From the NCBI GenBank assembly GCA_037903475.1, contig JBAJFG010000545.1, forward strand, positions 992,001-1,056,000: 64,000 bases of DNA. Direction: 5' to 3'. The notes beneath the pieces were generated by a model. The model saw only the letters and a list, made by a program, of their open reading frames with translations, was not told the origin of the DNA and searched no databases. This document shows positions 24,400 through 36,639 of the stretch, in pieces (position 1 is the first letter of the stretch; each line of letters begins with the position of its first letter). The position numbers and the translations under genes are program-made. Source of the DNA: Ancylostoma caninum (taxonomy: Eukaryota; Nematoda; Chromadorea; Rhabditida; Ancylostomatidae).

Positions 24400-26860
24400 A
24401 CCAATCATTGACACCTGTTTTGCAACACGTCTCCATCATAAATACCCAAAACAAAAATAGATAAATCTAGACACATCTACTGTCTGTACTAGTCTCTGCT
24501 AGATGTTAGAATGCAATCGGTGAAGGTCCTTTTTAAACAGAACAAACGCAACGAAGAGACTAAATCCTGACCCAAAAGTGGGGAATGGAGCAAGAAAAAA
24601 CTTTCGCGACAATTTACATAATATACACCAAATTTCTTGCTGTTTCTTGTTTCTTTCTACACAAGAAACAACTAGTACTCCTTCAAAAGATGGCTCAAAA
24701 TTTTTATAAATACAATCATTCAAGCAATGAGCGATGAAGCAATAAAGAAAGTGAAGATGTTCGAGTTTGACCGCAGCACGCATCTCAGCAAGAATTTGGA
24801 TGTCGGATAGTAGTGAGTACTGTGGAGAAGTTACAGCATAGGAGAATACAAAGAAGGTTACTACTTACTCGCACTCTACTCCAAAAAAAAGCACTAAGCA
24901 ATGAGGAAGTGAAACAAAACCGAATAGCCACAGTAATAGAAATGACTATAGCTACAGTGGAAATGACTAAACAGCCACTACCATGTGGCGGCGAAAAAGC
25001 AAAACAGCAACAAAAGTAAAGTTTTGCTCCCCGCATTCTACGCATATACCTATGAAATGGAATAAACACATTAATCGGCCCGTGATAAAAGCGTATGACA
25101 GGGATAAAGAAATCTAGAAACACGCTCGCGTATTGATTGATAAAGATAGAAAAACTTACTGTTGACTCTCCATCAAGTAGCAGCGAAAAAAACCCAAACA
25201 CATCTTTATTTAATGATTAAAGACAAAACTTCCTGGGAAGCAGCTTAAGGCGCAGCTCAGGTAGCTGGATTTTAGAAAGGTATGACAGAACGCAAGGCAA
25301 CGACGAAGTGATAACGCTGGTGCTCAAGACACGTGGGTGAACCTTGCACGTGATGATAGGTGATACTCGAAGAAATGAATCAAATTTGAAAGAACTGGCA
25401 GGACACCAAAAACTCAGACTTTTCTAAGAACAGTTCTCTAAATAAAAGAAGATGCTTACTCCATAGTTGTTAATTCAGAAGCAAAGATGGATCTTCACAT
25501 TAGAATCACATCACAAGGCTTACCGCAGCCAAAGCAAAACCACTGAACCCCTGAAAACAGGATCTGCGACATGAAGCGTTGCAGTTGAACACAATTCTGC
25601 TTTACATCACGTACCCAAAAACGCTTACACCACTCAAAACACGCAATACACCCTAGTCGATGTCATGGTAGAACCTGTTTCGCTTGTCCTAGTTCTCCAC
25701 AGGTGTGCAAATGCAAATAAACCATGGACGAGCCTTTGAACTTGACTACCTTTCGTCCCGCCTGTACATCACCACGCAGAATTCCATTAAAACATTATCA
25801 ATGCAAGCACGATGGTTCAGACTGATCGATGACGTTGGGAAAAACACCAAGCCAGCGAGAAGTTTCTCCGAGATATTGTTCCCTCTCTCAGAGACACAAC
25901 TGCTGCAGCAATCCATACAACGAAAAACTTGTCCATGATATTTGAAATTTGATGCATGACAATGGATACTTGGCGGGCGCCCTGTGCGACTGACGTTAAA
26001 GAAAAACCAAGAAGAAGATGGATCATCAAATAAGTTTTCCGCTCGCATATCCACGTGAAAATCAAAAGGCTATCTGATGAAACCAAATCTACCCCAAAGA
26101 AAAATGACGAAAATATGGATAAATTTCAAGAATTGCGACTCATTCGACCACATACGAGAAACATCGACTTCAAGTGTGAATCTTAACTCAATCTGAGAGT
26201 TTTGCCTCATTTGTCGCCAACAGGTTTGTCAGTAGATGATGTTAAGTCAGAATAAAAACTGTTATGAATATCAGACAGGAAAAGAAGAATTACAGTGAAG
26301 GGTCTGAGAACCTGTAAAACGAGGTAGGTAGCAAAATCAAGACCCAGACTCTCTTTGAAGAAACAAAGTAAATTATATCAAACCAGGTTAAATTGGTCTT
26401 TACTGAATACCACTGCCTTCAAAAGGTGTGAAACGACTTACCTCCGAAGAAAACAGAAGAAGAAACTGAGAACTAGCGATCACACCTTCAAATTTGCACA
26501 TATAGCGTTGCCTTCCATAGTGGTAAGAAAAACAAAATGCTCACAATTTCTTAGCTAACAGATACTATAGAACCTCGAGCTCGATTCCACATGAACACAG
26601 AAAAGAGAAAGGGACAAAAGAGAAAGCATATATAAAGCAAATGCTTCAGAAATTCGATATAAAGTGTAACACTAACGAGAATTCATTGGTTTCAACCACC
26701 ACGCTAACAATGTGGTACCACTAATGATATGTGCAGTCATTCTGCACTTACAAATTCACATCACGACGGTGAATTAGAAAAAGGAAGGAAAAACAAACGA
26801 ATTCTCGTACTCTTAGCTCTAAGCTGTAAGCCTGATCTCCTCTGAGAAAAAATAAAATAC
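24400..26860. other. Stretch with no recognised gene
   Basis: Open frames occur on both strands (for example minus 24785-25201) but show hydrophobic low-complexity composition and no coherent splice chain. If the minus-strand gene starting at 28.2 kb continues, this would be part of its fourth or later intron. Confidence 0.4.
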
Positions 26861-28224
26861 CTGTTGTGGAGCCCTTCCTCTGCTGGAACCAGGCTGATCA
26901 TCCCTTGCACGGTCAGCTTTCAAGCATCCACCTCTACTGGCGTTGTCAACGTCCACCGCACCGCGATCTTAAAACAAAATTTGACATGCAAAACTAAATC
27001 ATTTCGAATTTTATAATCATTTTTTATACGTACACCTCATGGCTTCATAACTATGTACTAATTAAAACTAAGCTCAGAAAAGTTCCCTATATATTTTGAA
27101 GGTAGCCGACAAGTTGGAGATGAGCGTTCCATTGTACTGAAGGGTTCATTGGCTTAGAACTTATAAAATGGCTTGCTGAGAGAATCTGGGGTGAATACTT
27201 TAACGAACTCCCAAATAACCGTCCATGTTCTTCCTCTCCCAAGAAAGACCGCAAGTAGTAAAGATTATATATTCCACTCCATACACTAATAAAGAACATT
27301 TTTAGAAGATTCTGTTCCAATTTCGAGGAAAAACTATTTTAAGCAACTAAAAATACTGAGAGGTCGTATTCGAAAGCCATCAGCATCAAGTCATTGGAAA
27401 CTCACCGTCTCCAGAGCCGTCCGAATCCGAGTTGGCGTCAAAAAGTCGCTGCGAACGAGAACGCTCTCCGGAATCACGGCTTCCACCACCTAAATCACCG
27501 AGATTGGTAAAAAAGCTACCACACAAATAGAGTCACTATATAACTTCTGTATTTGTTTCAAGACACTGGGCTGAGTTACTTGACTGGCTAATCAAGGATA
27601 TTACGCCTGTTTTTGGAACTTGATATAATTTCCAAAAGGTACAATATTTAAGAAAAGAACTTGTTGGGAGGGTACATATTGATTTGCTCTGTGGGGAAAA
27701 CTAGAATGACGGCAATTACGATCAGCACGTGAAATGGCGCTAGCATGGAGGATTGAAAACGGTCCCTACAACGTAATTAGAATAACAACAGGTCTCAAAT
27801 GCACAATGAATTTAGTATATAACACGCTCAACCGAAAGAGTTTCCTGGATGAAACCTTGGTGGAAATAAGTAAATAAATATGAACAGACGACAGAAGAAA
27901 AAGTTCAGCCAGGTTAGTAGGTGGTCTTACGTAATTTCTGAGCGTGAAATAAAATGAGCTTCACGCATTGATTTACTAAAGGCAATTAACTAAGTGGTTG
28001 GGCTCTACTGGACCTGTCAGTGGAGATTTCGAGTTCACATAGGCTGGTTTCAGGAAATTACGATGCCTGCTCACAGAACCAGACTTTCATCTGTGAATAA
28101 ATGTTCTGAGAAGAGAATCACCTTCACCACTGGAATTCGATGAAGCACCAGACATTGCCAAACGCTCACAAGAGTTCGCACCTTGTTCGAGGAAGAGATA
28201 TCCTTAATGCTCAGTTATAAACCC
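26861..28224 (-). CDS. 5' part of an unidentified minus-strand gene (three exons)
   Basis: Three exons join in phase on the minus strand. Exon 1 has a spliced-leader-like acceptor (CTGAATTTCAG) just above 28224, ATG at 28153-28155, and a donor at 28122. Exon 2 is 27406-27489 (donor GTGAGT) and exon 3 is 26861-26967 (donor GTATTT). The 75-residue start reads MSGASSNSSGEGGGSRDSG, then RSRSQRLFDANSDSDGSGD and RARDDQPGSSRGRAPQQ. It is serine, glycine, arginine and aspartate rich, typical of a disordered N-terminus. The frame is phase 0 after exon 3, so the protein continues. I could not find exon 4; the next intron is long, or an exon was missed. Function cannot be inferred from this part. The start choice rests on the acceptor 69 nt upstream and the serine-rich beginning. 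Confidence 0.55.
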
Positions 28225-29579
28225 CTGAAATTCAGTCTGGCACGAAATCAGAAGGAGAAGACAGTCCTAAACTAGTCTGGGAACAGTGAGATAGTGGAAT
28301 AGAACTCGAAAAGAGCACTCTGATTTACCAGGAAGAATAAAACTGAACTTGTTTCAAACTAAAGACCAGCACGGAGAGAGAAACCTGCCAGCCGGTTCCT
28401 CGAACTCCGGTATGGAGACGTGTTTCTGGGGCTGATTATGATTGGAGCAGCGGATTGTCGCTGGAGCATAAAAGACGTAACTTTGCATACCAAAGTTATT
28501 TCATGTGCTGGTCACATTCATGAGCATTATTAGACCCAATTACCAACATTTAACTAACAGTGCACCTATTGTGACCAAAATCGGCCAAAACGGATCCTGA
28601 GTTCATTAGTTTCAGCAATGGAAGTCGTTGCCTTCATACGGGACTTAAGACGATTCTTCCAGATACGGTATATGCTACTCATTCACCAAACTTATAGCAG
28701 TAAAACACACCTATCGTGATCAATAGGAGCATCCTTTCTTATCCACTGAAGCACAGTTTCTTAGATCCATGGCACACTTCATGGCAGTACAGTCGCTGGT
28801 CAAACCACTATACATGCTACAACCACTATACATGCTACAAGTTCTCGCGATTTATCATAGAAGTTGCATTGAATAGCTTCCCGGTATCTACTGGAGTAGA
28901 GCGGTGCGCAAACGGTCGAGGCTGGGCGTCGCAATGACATTGTCATTGTGGAATCTGCCAACAGCCGTACGGGTGGCGGTCATGAAGAACGATAGGTCGT
29001 GACAACTGCCAGCTGCACCGCGCATCTCATGTAAAGGTTGCCACGCCCATCTCGCACGATGCGCATGCTAGCCTACCCTGTACAAAGGAACGAGGTCTTC
29101 ATTTGATTCGGAACTAGACTAGATGAGGTTTTTGTGGGGTTTGGGGCAAAGACATAATAACTTGTAGTGATTCATTGTCATATATCAATGAAAATTAAGC
29201 CTTGGAAATCGGAAACTATGCTTTCGCCTTTCTAAAATCTGTTCAAATAGGTCATACCATCTTCTGCAGTGGAAGTTAATTAATACATACGCATTTGCCA
29301 GCGTTTGCAAATCCCTGTATCTATCTAAGGGCGGGGCTACAATTGCATGGGATATTGACACACGGGTTCATAGCAGGCAACTATTGCCGGCTATCGTTCT
29401 TCCTGGCATACACCCCAGCCGTACCCTTAACTTCTTTGTAATGCCGGCTTCGTTAATGTTCCACAATTAGCTGCTGAGATGATTCCCAGACGATTCTAAA
29501 CAAACAAATTCATTTCAGTCAGTGACAGAAGAGGGAGTTCTTTTAATAGATCAGTGAAGGTTATACATTATTGAGCTCT

Positions 29580-29620
29580 ATTTCTAGGATGTGATGAAGT
29601 ATTTCTAGGATGTGATGAAG
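29580..29620. repeat. 20-bp tandem direct repeat
   Basis: ATTTCTAGGATGTGATGAAG occurs twice in a row (29580-29599 and 29601-29620), separated by a single T. Confidence 0.9.
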
Positions 29621-30823
29621 CTTGTTTGCTGAGCTATCACGGTCAATGACAAATGCATAACGGCACTTTCATATATAGCTCCGGTGTACGTTTTTGAGAC
29701 AGACAACTATAAATAAACATTTTCAATATGGGGCTCCCTGTTGTCCACGCTACCACTGTTTGTATGGCGATGGAAAATACGGAGCGGGTATCGATATCTC
29801 ACAGAATCATCTGAACATTTGTCAGTGGAGAGGGAGGAAGCCACTAAAGGCTTAACACCTCGATTTACACTTGAACTCTGACTTCTTCTAATTACAGTAG
29901 GTGTATTGTGACGTAAATGTTGAATATTGCGTTTAATAATGTCTATAGTTGGATCAACATACGAAATGTCTGCAGCGTGCGGAGTTCCATCACTCCTGCT
30001 CCAACGACAATTTGCTGCTCTAATCGTAATCAGCCCCAGAAACGCGTCTCCATACCGGAGTTCCGGTTCCTCCGGGAAGCGAAAGGCAGGGGCGGATCTT
30101 TGCGAACGAGAGCGCATGGTTTTAGCTAAACGGAAGAATGCCTGCATTTGTAGTTTTCAGATTCGTAGTAATTTAATTTCAAACAGCTGTTTACACGTTC
30201 TTGGGTTCATTATTTCGTTATTTCAATATTCGTTGTCATTTCCGTCATTTTAGCAAAATATTTGGTGAAGACATGAGTTAGGTCTCTTTCCATTGTTCGT
30301 TGTGCTTCTACAAGTTTTTTTTTATTACGTAACCCTCGTGTGAGCTGTGACCTCCCTACTTAATGACCTCTGAAGTTCGTGACTTCTGTTTCCTTAATTT
30401 TCTTGATAGTGTTATGAGGTTTCCGCAGCCATCGCGGCTGTATATTCTAGACTATGTCGAAGTAGAAGTATTATAGTAAAAATATGAATGCGGTTCATGG
30501 GTGAAACAGAAACTGTTTTAAAAGCGACGACACAACACCTTAGTCGAAGATGTATCTATCACTGGTATAACCTCTTTAGAACGCGATGATAGCTCAGTAT
30601 CCGTGCGGGTAACCCACTTTTCTCTCATTTCTCTCTACTTGCTGCTCTCCAATTACTTTTCCGCGATATTTTTTCTCTGATGTCTCGCAAACTACCGTCA
30701 CTGGTGAAATGCACTGCACTGAAGGCCTTTAAAGGCAGGGGTCCACCTCATTTTCGTAGTTCAGCTAACAGCAGATTCTGCATCTACTCGGTGCGATGGT
30801 TGCAACGGTATACATAAATTCTC

Positions 30824-31318
30824 TCAGAATGGTCTATAAACCCGTCTTCCAGGACGGGATCTGTAACAGTTTGCCAACCCGAGTTGACACGTGAAGCCGT
30901 TGATCTTATCGATTGGACACGCCAAGACTCGTTGACCGACGCGGCAGCCGTGGCAGGCAGTCAGCACAGCTTGGAGCGATCCGCCTCCAGGCTCCAAATT
31001 TTTATCCAGTTCGAGCCTTTCAAAAATGGGGATTTCGTCGCTTCTGTGCCTCTTGATGTACATCCCAGGGATCAACATGATGAGAAGGTCTAGGATATCT
31101 TGGTAAATCCAACAGGCAGAACGAGGTGGCCCTCTGCGTTTAAGCATCATCCGCGTACACAACAGTCGATGCTCTATGAGACAAAATCGCAGCCAACCCC
31201 AAGTTCTGATCCTCGGCGCAGTTTTTTTTCTTTTCAAAACTTTCTGCGCCAAGAGAGATTTCTGTGACAAAAACAAGTAAAAGCTAGGTAGTGTTAAGTC
31301 TGGGCTACACTGCCACAT
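30824..31318. other. GC-rich block open on both strands, possible coding relic
   Basis: This block is richer in G and C than its surroundings. On the minus strand one frame is open for 164 codons (30824-31318). On the plus strand a frame reading CQPELTREAVDLIDWTRQ, then SLTDAAAVAGSQHSLERSAS and IQFEPFKNGDFVASVPLDV is open to TAG near 31091, then open again to about 31267. The plus reading looks more like a natural protein. The TAG could be spliced out (a weak GTCTAG donor precedes it) or mark a pseudogene. No family recognised. Confidence 0.25.
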
Positions 31319-31770
31319 ACGTGGACAACTTCCAGACTTAGGGTAAGATATGAGGGGGATCGAAATTTAGATCAACACTCGAAATTTAGGTCTAGTTACC
31401 CGAGTTCGTGGTGTTTTCAAGAAGATGATTTTTGCACGAGTGTGCCCTAGTGACAAAGCGAATCCTTCAGATGTCTATTATGAAATGTGGTGCAATTCTG
31501 CTGTTGTCTTTCTAAACTATGGTTTTTGTCGGGGTTTTGGTCGGTTGTCTTCTATTTTTTTTTCCAAAAATTCAAAATTGTGCGATGTTTAGCTATTCAC
31601 ACATCTGCAGAGGTGCCATGAATCGCTCTTCCACGCAGGCTCAAAAACCTTAGGATAGGTGTTCAGTAACCAGTTCCTCAAGGCGGAATAAGACAGCGCA
31701 TCCATCGTTTTACACCGTACTAGATGTCAATAAGTGTATATGTCAGTTCCTTGACAAGCTTCAACTTTTG

Positions 31771-31777
31771 ATTTCAG
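31771..31777 (+). promoter_or_regulatory. Probable spliced-leader acceptor of the SURF1 gene
   Basis: A pyrimidine-rich TTTTGATTTCAG ends at 31777, 45 nt before the SURF1 ATG, and no in-frame upstream exon is visible. In nematodes such an acceptor without an upstream donor marks trans-splicing of a spliced leader. Whether SL1 is used cannot be seen from genomic DNA. Confidence 0.5.
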
Positions 31778-31822
31778 CCGTAGCATCTAGGCCCTTCGTG
31801 ATGAACTGCTGACCCCTAAAAC

Positions 31823-33512
31823 ATGGTGCAACCCTTGTTACTATCCCATGTGGTATTGAGAGCAGCGTGTCGCCGGTCTACGTTTGCTGCCGCTGTACCC
31901 CAAGGAAGAAAGGAGGAGATCATTTCGGTATAGTTTCGGATGTTCCTTTCGAGGTTTCAGTGGTTTCATTTTTTTTTTGCTCCAGCTAGATCGGCGCAGC
32001 AAAGGGAACGGACATGGCCGTCAACAAACGGAAAAGGAAGGAAATGGAGGAGGTGGAAGGAAGCGGTTTTCCGCCGGCTCCCTAGCAATGCTTGTAGGTT
32101 TTTCTCATTCTTGCCTTTGTATGTCTTTATAATCTCAATTAATTCTTCAGATAATTTTGCACACGTGCTCTCCTTCTCGTAAAATATTTGCAATTTCCTC
32201 ATAAATATGCTTTGTTTCCTCTAGATTATTCCCGCTACGACATTCTGCCTCGGGTGCTGGCAAACCTACCGGCTACGTTGGAAACTGGATCTAATTGAAA
32301 GGTTAAAGCAGCGCTTGGATGAACCAGCGGTTGACTTCCCATTGGATGAGTTAGTGCATACCATTCATTACTTGCTTTTACACTTCGTGCAGTTCTTATT
32401 CTATACTTTTAGTGTTTCGAAGCTCGATAGCATGGAATACCGACGAGTTCGAGTTACGGGAGAATTTCTCCATGACAGAGAGTTCCATATTGCACCTCGC
32501 GGCCGCTTCGATCCTGGTTAGCTTTTTTCTTCTTTCTTTATTCTTCAGCTACTTTGATATTAACGTGCATTACGTATTTGTAGGTTACAAAGAGAAGAGC
32601 ACTGGTTCATTGTTATCTAGTGATGATCTTTCCAGTCATGGTGCTCATATTATTACCCCATTTCGTCTTTCAAAGTCCAGGTAAGGTTCAATTCACTAGC
32701 TATGTATAGCGTTGCAGTTGTTACACCAATGTACTACCACTTTGGGAGGATTTATATGCACGCCCTGTTACCTTTTCGTTTTGGGGTGAAGTTTGTTTCG
32801 GTGCTATTCCACATCCAGAGCCTCAAAATTTTCAAGATTCTCATGTCTTGGAAGTTTCCGTAGTGCACCCTCGAACAGTTCAAAACTGAAAATTGTTCCA
32901 TGTTGCAGCTGATCCACAAATCCTACATAAAGTACACAGTAATCGCAAAATTTTTCAGTGTCGTAGTAATGATAAATCGAGGATGGGTTCCGGCGTCTAA
33001 GATCTCACCCAATTCTCGCGCTTCATCACAACCTAAGGGTGAGGTTACCATAGAAGCTGTGGTCAGGAAAAGCGAGAAGGTACGGAAATTTCCTTTGGTA
33101 CTATTAGACGAGTATATTCTTGATTACACTAATTTAGCGGCCGCAATTTGTTGGTGAGAATGTGCCGGAACGAGGCCTGTGGTTCTACAAAGATTTTGAC
33201 CAGATGGCGCTGCAATATAATACTGATCCTATCTATCTTGAGGCTGTTTACGGTAGATATGCCATCATTCATTGATGATGCGGATATAAGCATAGTCTAT
33301 AATGTGCCAGAATCGACAGTTCCGAGTGGACCAATTGGTGGGCAGTCAAACGTGAATGTTAGGAATGATCACTTATCATACTTGATCACATGGTTTGTTC
33401 ACTTGTACCGAATTTCCAATATTTTTGGAAGAATTCTATCGAAAAACATCATTTTAGGTTTTCTCTGAGTGCCGTCACGCTTGCAATGTGGGCAGTTCGA
33501 TTCAGGAGATAA
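31823..33512 (+). CDS. SURF1: SURF1 homologue, cytochrome c oxidase assembly factor (9 exons)
   Basis: Inner mitochondrial membrane protein needed for assembly of cytochrome c oxidase (complex IV). Exons: 31823-31927, 31986-32093, 32225-32349, 32413-32516, 32584-32680, 32959-33079, 33138-33252, 33296-33392, 33458-33512. They join in phase to 308 residues, close to the roughly 300 of known SURF1. Residues 1-35 form a basic, alanine-rich mitochondrial presequence. A membrane segment near 67-85 contains [13 protein letters not shown]. Family motifs follow: [11 protein letters not shown] (about 123), INRGWVP (185-191), VPSGPIGGQ (267-275) and [11 protein letters not shown] before the C-terminal membrane helix ending at TAA 33510-33512. 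ATG 31823 is preceded by an in-frame stop. The 43-nt intron 33253-33295 and the 63-nt intron 32350-32412 are inferred from homology, since readthrough would break or shift the motifs. Confidence 0.95.
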
Positions 33513-33678
33513 TAGTTGGTTCTAGTAGGTGTTTATGAAGTTTGTTAGTTGTTATTTTAGATAAATATGTGATATTTTTCCTCGTTTCATTTTTGGGTTT
33601 TTCATCCGCACTCGGTTCCTATCTATACACATTATCTGGAATGATAGTATCACATATTTCCTCCGGAGAAGTCCCGGT

Positions 33679-33689
33679 CTTCTTTTTAG
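33679..33689 (+). promoter_or_regulatory. Candidate SL2-type trans-splice acceptor for the downstream operon gene
   Basis: The tract GTCTTCTTTTTAG ends at 33689, 75 nt before the CLCC1 ATG and 177 nt after the SURF1 stop. This spacing fits downstream genes of nematode operons. A second possible acceptor, GACAACAG, ends near 33730. The choice between them and the leader used cannot be decided from sequence. Confidence 0.4.
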
Positions 33690-33764
33690 TCAATCTCATA
33701 TTTTTGGAAGGTTTCCTGCGGGTGACAACAGTTCTGGAAGCTGTACGGTCTTGTATTGTTTACT

Positions 33765-36422
33765 ATGACCTTCCGAGACGCTTGCATAGTTGTCACAGCT
33801 CTACTTATTTCATTGTATTCTGTTTTTGCTATTCATGAAGAAGTTTATCCTGACGATTGGACCGATCCAAATGATCCAACCTACCAACAACAGCATCCAC
33901 ATGGAATTGGCCAAGCTCTTCAAACCGGGAACGACGTTCAGGTGAATTTCGTTTCTCTGTAGGCATGGTTTCAGTGCTGCTAGCCTATTCGAAAGGAACA
34001 CACTACGGAATTTCATCACTTTGTTATATACATATGGTTGTTGGGTGCATGTTGTGCGGGGACTAAGGGATCCGTTGGACCGCACATAGTCGATGGTTCT
34101 ATTCTCGCCTCAAATCAACCACGCCCTCTCATTTTATGGTCTAGAGATACGGGCTGGATATCAGCATGAATTTTATTGGTTGGACTTCTGGAAGGTCTCG
34201 GAAGTCACTGCATAACTCACACATGCATCATCTACGCTAATGAGTAGAAGTGGAATGAAATCAACATACATCAGTTGAACTGGAATGTTTCAGACCTGTG
34301 AACAATATGATCCTACTCTCCGACTTATTCTACGGCAAATATTCAGAGAACTTGGCATTGATCCTTCGGAGAAGACGTTTTTCTCACGTTTAGCAAAGTC
34401 AGTTCGAAAGACAGAAGCAAATTTAGTTTGAGAAGTCTTTGTCTGCACTGGTCAACTCTGACCGTTTTTCCTTCAGAGCCACATTCATATAGTTCTAGGA
34501 TATCCCTGTCATCGCTTAATATGAAAATCATTGGATCATACCTGGAGATGGAAACGCCAGAAAATGAGCTTTCTATGCGAGAGCAAGTCAGGGGAGCGCT
34601 ACACGGTATGATTGAAGTGGTAGGTTACTTGATTCCTTTTCTCTTTACCTTTATAATTTCTTGTTGATGTATCGCTGCTTCTTTGTTTGACTCGATCGAA
34701 ACTGTAATTTCTTCATAAAATACGTTTTTCTTCAGATTATTATATTTTCAGGGAAAATTCTCCCATTTGGAGCTCTTACAGTTCTATTGCCATTTGCTTT
34801 CCTTTGTTTTCAATATTTTTTAAAATTTAGTACAACGAAGACACTTCTGTGTCTGCGTGGCAAGAGCTTCTTACAATGGCGCAGCCGTGGATTTCTGTGC
34901 TCAACATGATGATTCTGCCTCCAGCACTATTCTTTATACTAAGGAATGTGATGAAGTAGGTTGACGTTCAGCTTGTTCTTTGATACTTATTGAATCAAAA
35001 AAAAAAGTGACTACTTCCAGTTCCCGTTCGCTTTTGAGCTGCATTGTGCTGGTGTTCTTTATTGTGTCAATGATTACCACCTACAATAGAATGTATCAGG
35101 TGAGTTTGAAAGTTTACATGTTTTTTTTTATCATTCGTGGACCTGTAGAAAAAGTCGTGCCGATGTCCGCAACGCTTGCCACCACACCATATCGTTATCT
35201 CTAATATATGCACAAATTTCAACTCTAAAAGTCCCCTCTTTGAGTTCGATTACGTTTGATTTAAGAAAGTTGTGTATTGTGCCCTTCCCGTGTATTACGT
35301 AACGTTTTTGGAACTTAAACCAGGCAAGTCTCCGTGTTTCTTTTAAGGCTAGGCAAGAAAAAACCATCTGAAATGACATGTGAATCAACGCTAGTGGAAA
35401 ATAGAAGAAATCTTCTACTCCTAGACATACTATGGTGTTGTAGGAAAAATTAGCATTCCGAATGGCTGAAGCGATGAAGCGGAAGGAGGATGCCTGTGCA
35501 CCAAATAGCCTCTTGGAACAATCACTCGAGTATCTTTCTAGTTTCATAACATTTCGAAAGAAGTCCTCATGTGTTTCGTTCATTGAGGTCAGTTGCGCAG
35601 ACTTAGTCGTATAGTCTGGGCGACAACGATGAACTTCATTTCAATTTCAGTCACAGACAGTCTCTATTGTGGCTGAAATATCGCTTCTCGATGTGTTCTC
35701 TGACGTTCTATCCAACTCGATATTTGGAGTTCTCGGGAATCTTGGTCGTCATACCAATCGTTTTTTCCGAGAGTTCTATGAGAACGTTCCACTCCCCGCC
35801 ATGCTTCTAATGACGATTACTCTGGTAAGAATCAGCAGTTTCTTCCTTGTGGTGCACCTAACGTGTCAGTATGTTGCAGATCTTTGCAACTGTTCGAATA
35901 AGGACACCACTGTTCACGTTTGAGCCCCTCTGTAAGTTTTTATTTTGCGAAGGAAACCCCAAATTATGCATCAGGTTCATTCCATTTTTAGTGTTATCTA
36001 CATTGCGCTATGCCACTGGCTCAGTAGTTCAGTATATAGATGGACCAAGCGAGCCTCCTCGTGAGGTGAGGGTGCAGGACGCCCATAGGGCTGGCATTCG
36101 AGGTTGGTGATGTGTCCAACCTCCTTATTAAAAATAGTTTCTAATCGGAAGTACCTTCAGGGAACGAAGAATCCGAAGCTGCAGATAGTAAGAACAGGTT
36201 TGTAACCAGTTAGAAGCTCATCTCATATTCTTTGTAGTGAATGATATTCATACTGCAACACCATATGCAGAGGAAGAAACGCCTTACGTCACCGTAGATT
36301 GCGGCCGCATGCAGCCATTACATCAGGTGCAATGGACAGATCTCTATCTCGAGAAAGCTCACTGGATTCTTCAATCAGTTTGGCATCCAGTCGTTCTAGG
36401 AGTATGCCAAGATGAAGTTTGA
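33765..36422 (+). CDS. CLCC1: CLCC1 homologue, ER chloride channel CLIC-like protein (11 exons)
   Basis: ER membrane protein of the chloride channel CLIC-like (MCLC) family, implicated in ER anion and calcium balance. Exons: 33765-33941, 34294-34397, 34493-34619, 34831-34955, 35021-35099, 35444-35587, 35651-35824, 35880-35931, 35992-36065, 36161-36197, 36238-36422. They join in phase to 425 residues. Residues 1-22 are a signal peptide (MTFRDACIVV, then TALLISLYSVFA), followed by the family hallmark DDWTDPNDP. Membrane helices lie near 156-173, 183-199 and 298-316. Between them EKLAFRMAEAMKRKEDAC matches the family loop. After the third helix comes the conserved GPSEPPRE (345-352). The protein is shorter at the C-terminus than vertebrate CLCC1. 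Two junctions are less certain: the exon 2-3 join (acceptor TATAG chosen over CTTCAG, which would give a stop with this donor) and the GTTTGT donor after 36197. It starts 252 nt after SURF1 on the same strand. Confidence 0.9.
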
Positions 36423-36627
36423 AAATGTGTTGTTTATAAACTTTTGCTTTTTTTTTTTGCTTGTTTTGCGATGAAAACCGGTATATTACTTTAAATGAAT
36501 TCTTCATAATGAAGGTTAATCGAATTTTTCTTCTTGCCATAGCGTACACCTCCATTGTGCATAGATTGCACTAACTTTGATGAAATATGTTCTGAAGAAG
36601 TGTATATAACAGTGACCCAATGGAAGT

Positions 36628-36633
36628 AATAAA
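36628..36633 (+). terminator. Polyadenylation signal AATAAA of the CLCC1 gene
   Basis: AATAAA lies 206 nt after the CLCC1 stop codon, the first canonical hexamer downstream on this strand. Confidence 0.6.
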
Positions 36634-36639
36634 GACATG

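Noticed and set aside
33542..33838. 98-codon hydrophobic frame between the SURF1 and CLCC1 genes
   Set aside because: It covers the intergenic pyrimidine-rich region and the first bases of CLCC1 in another frame; the CLCC1 signal peptide frame is better supported.
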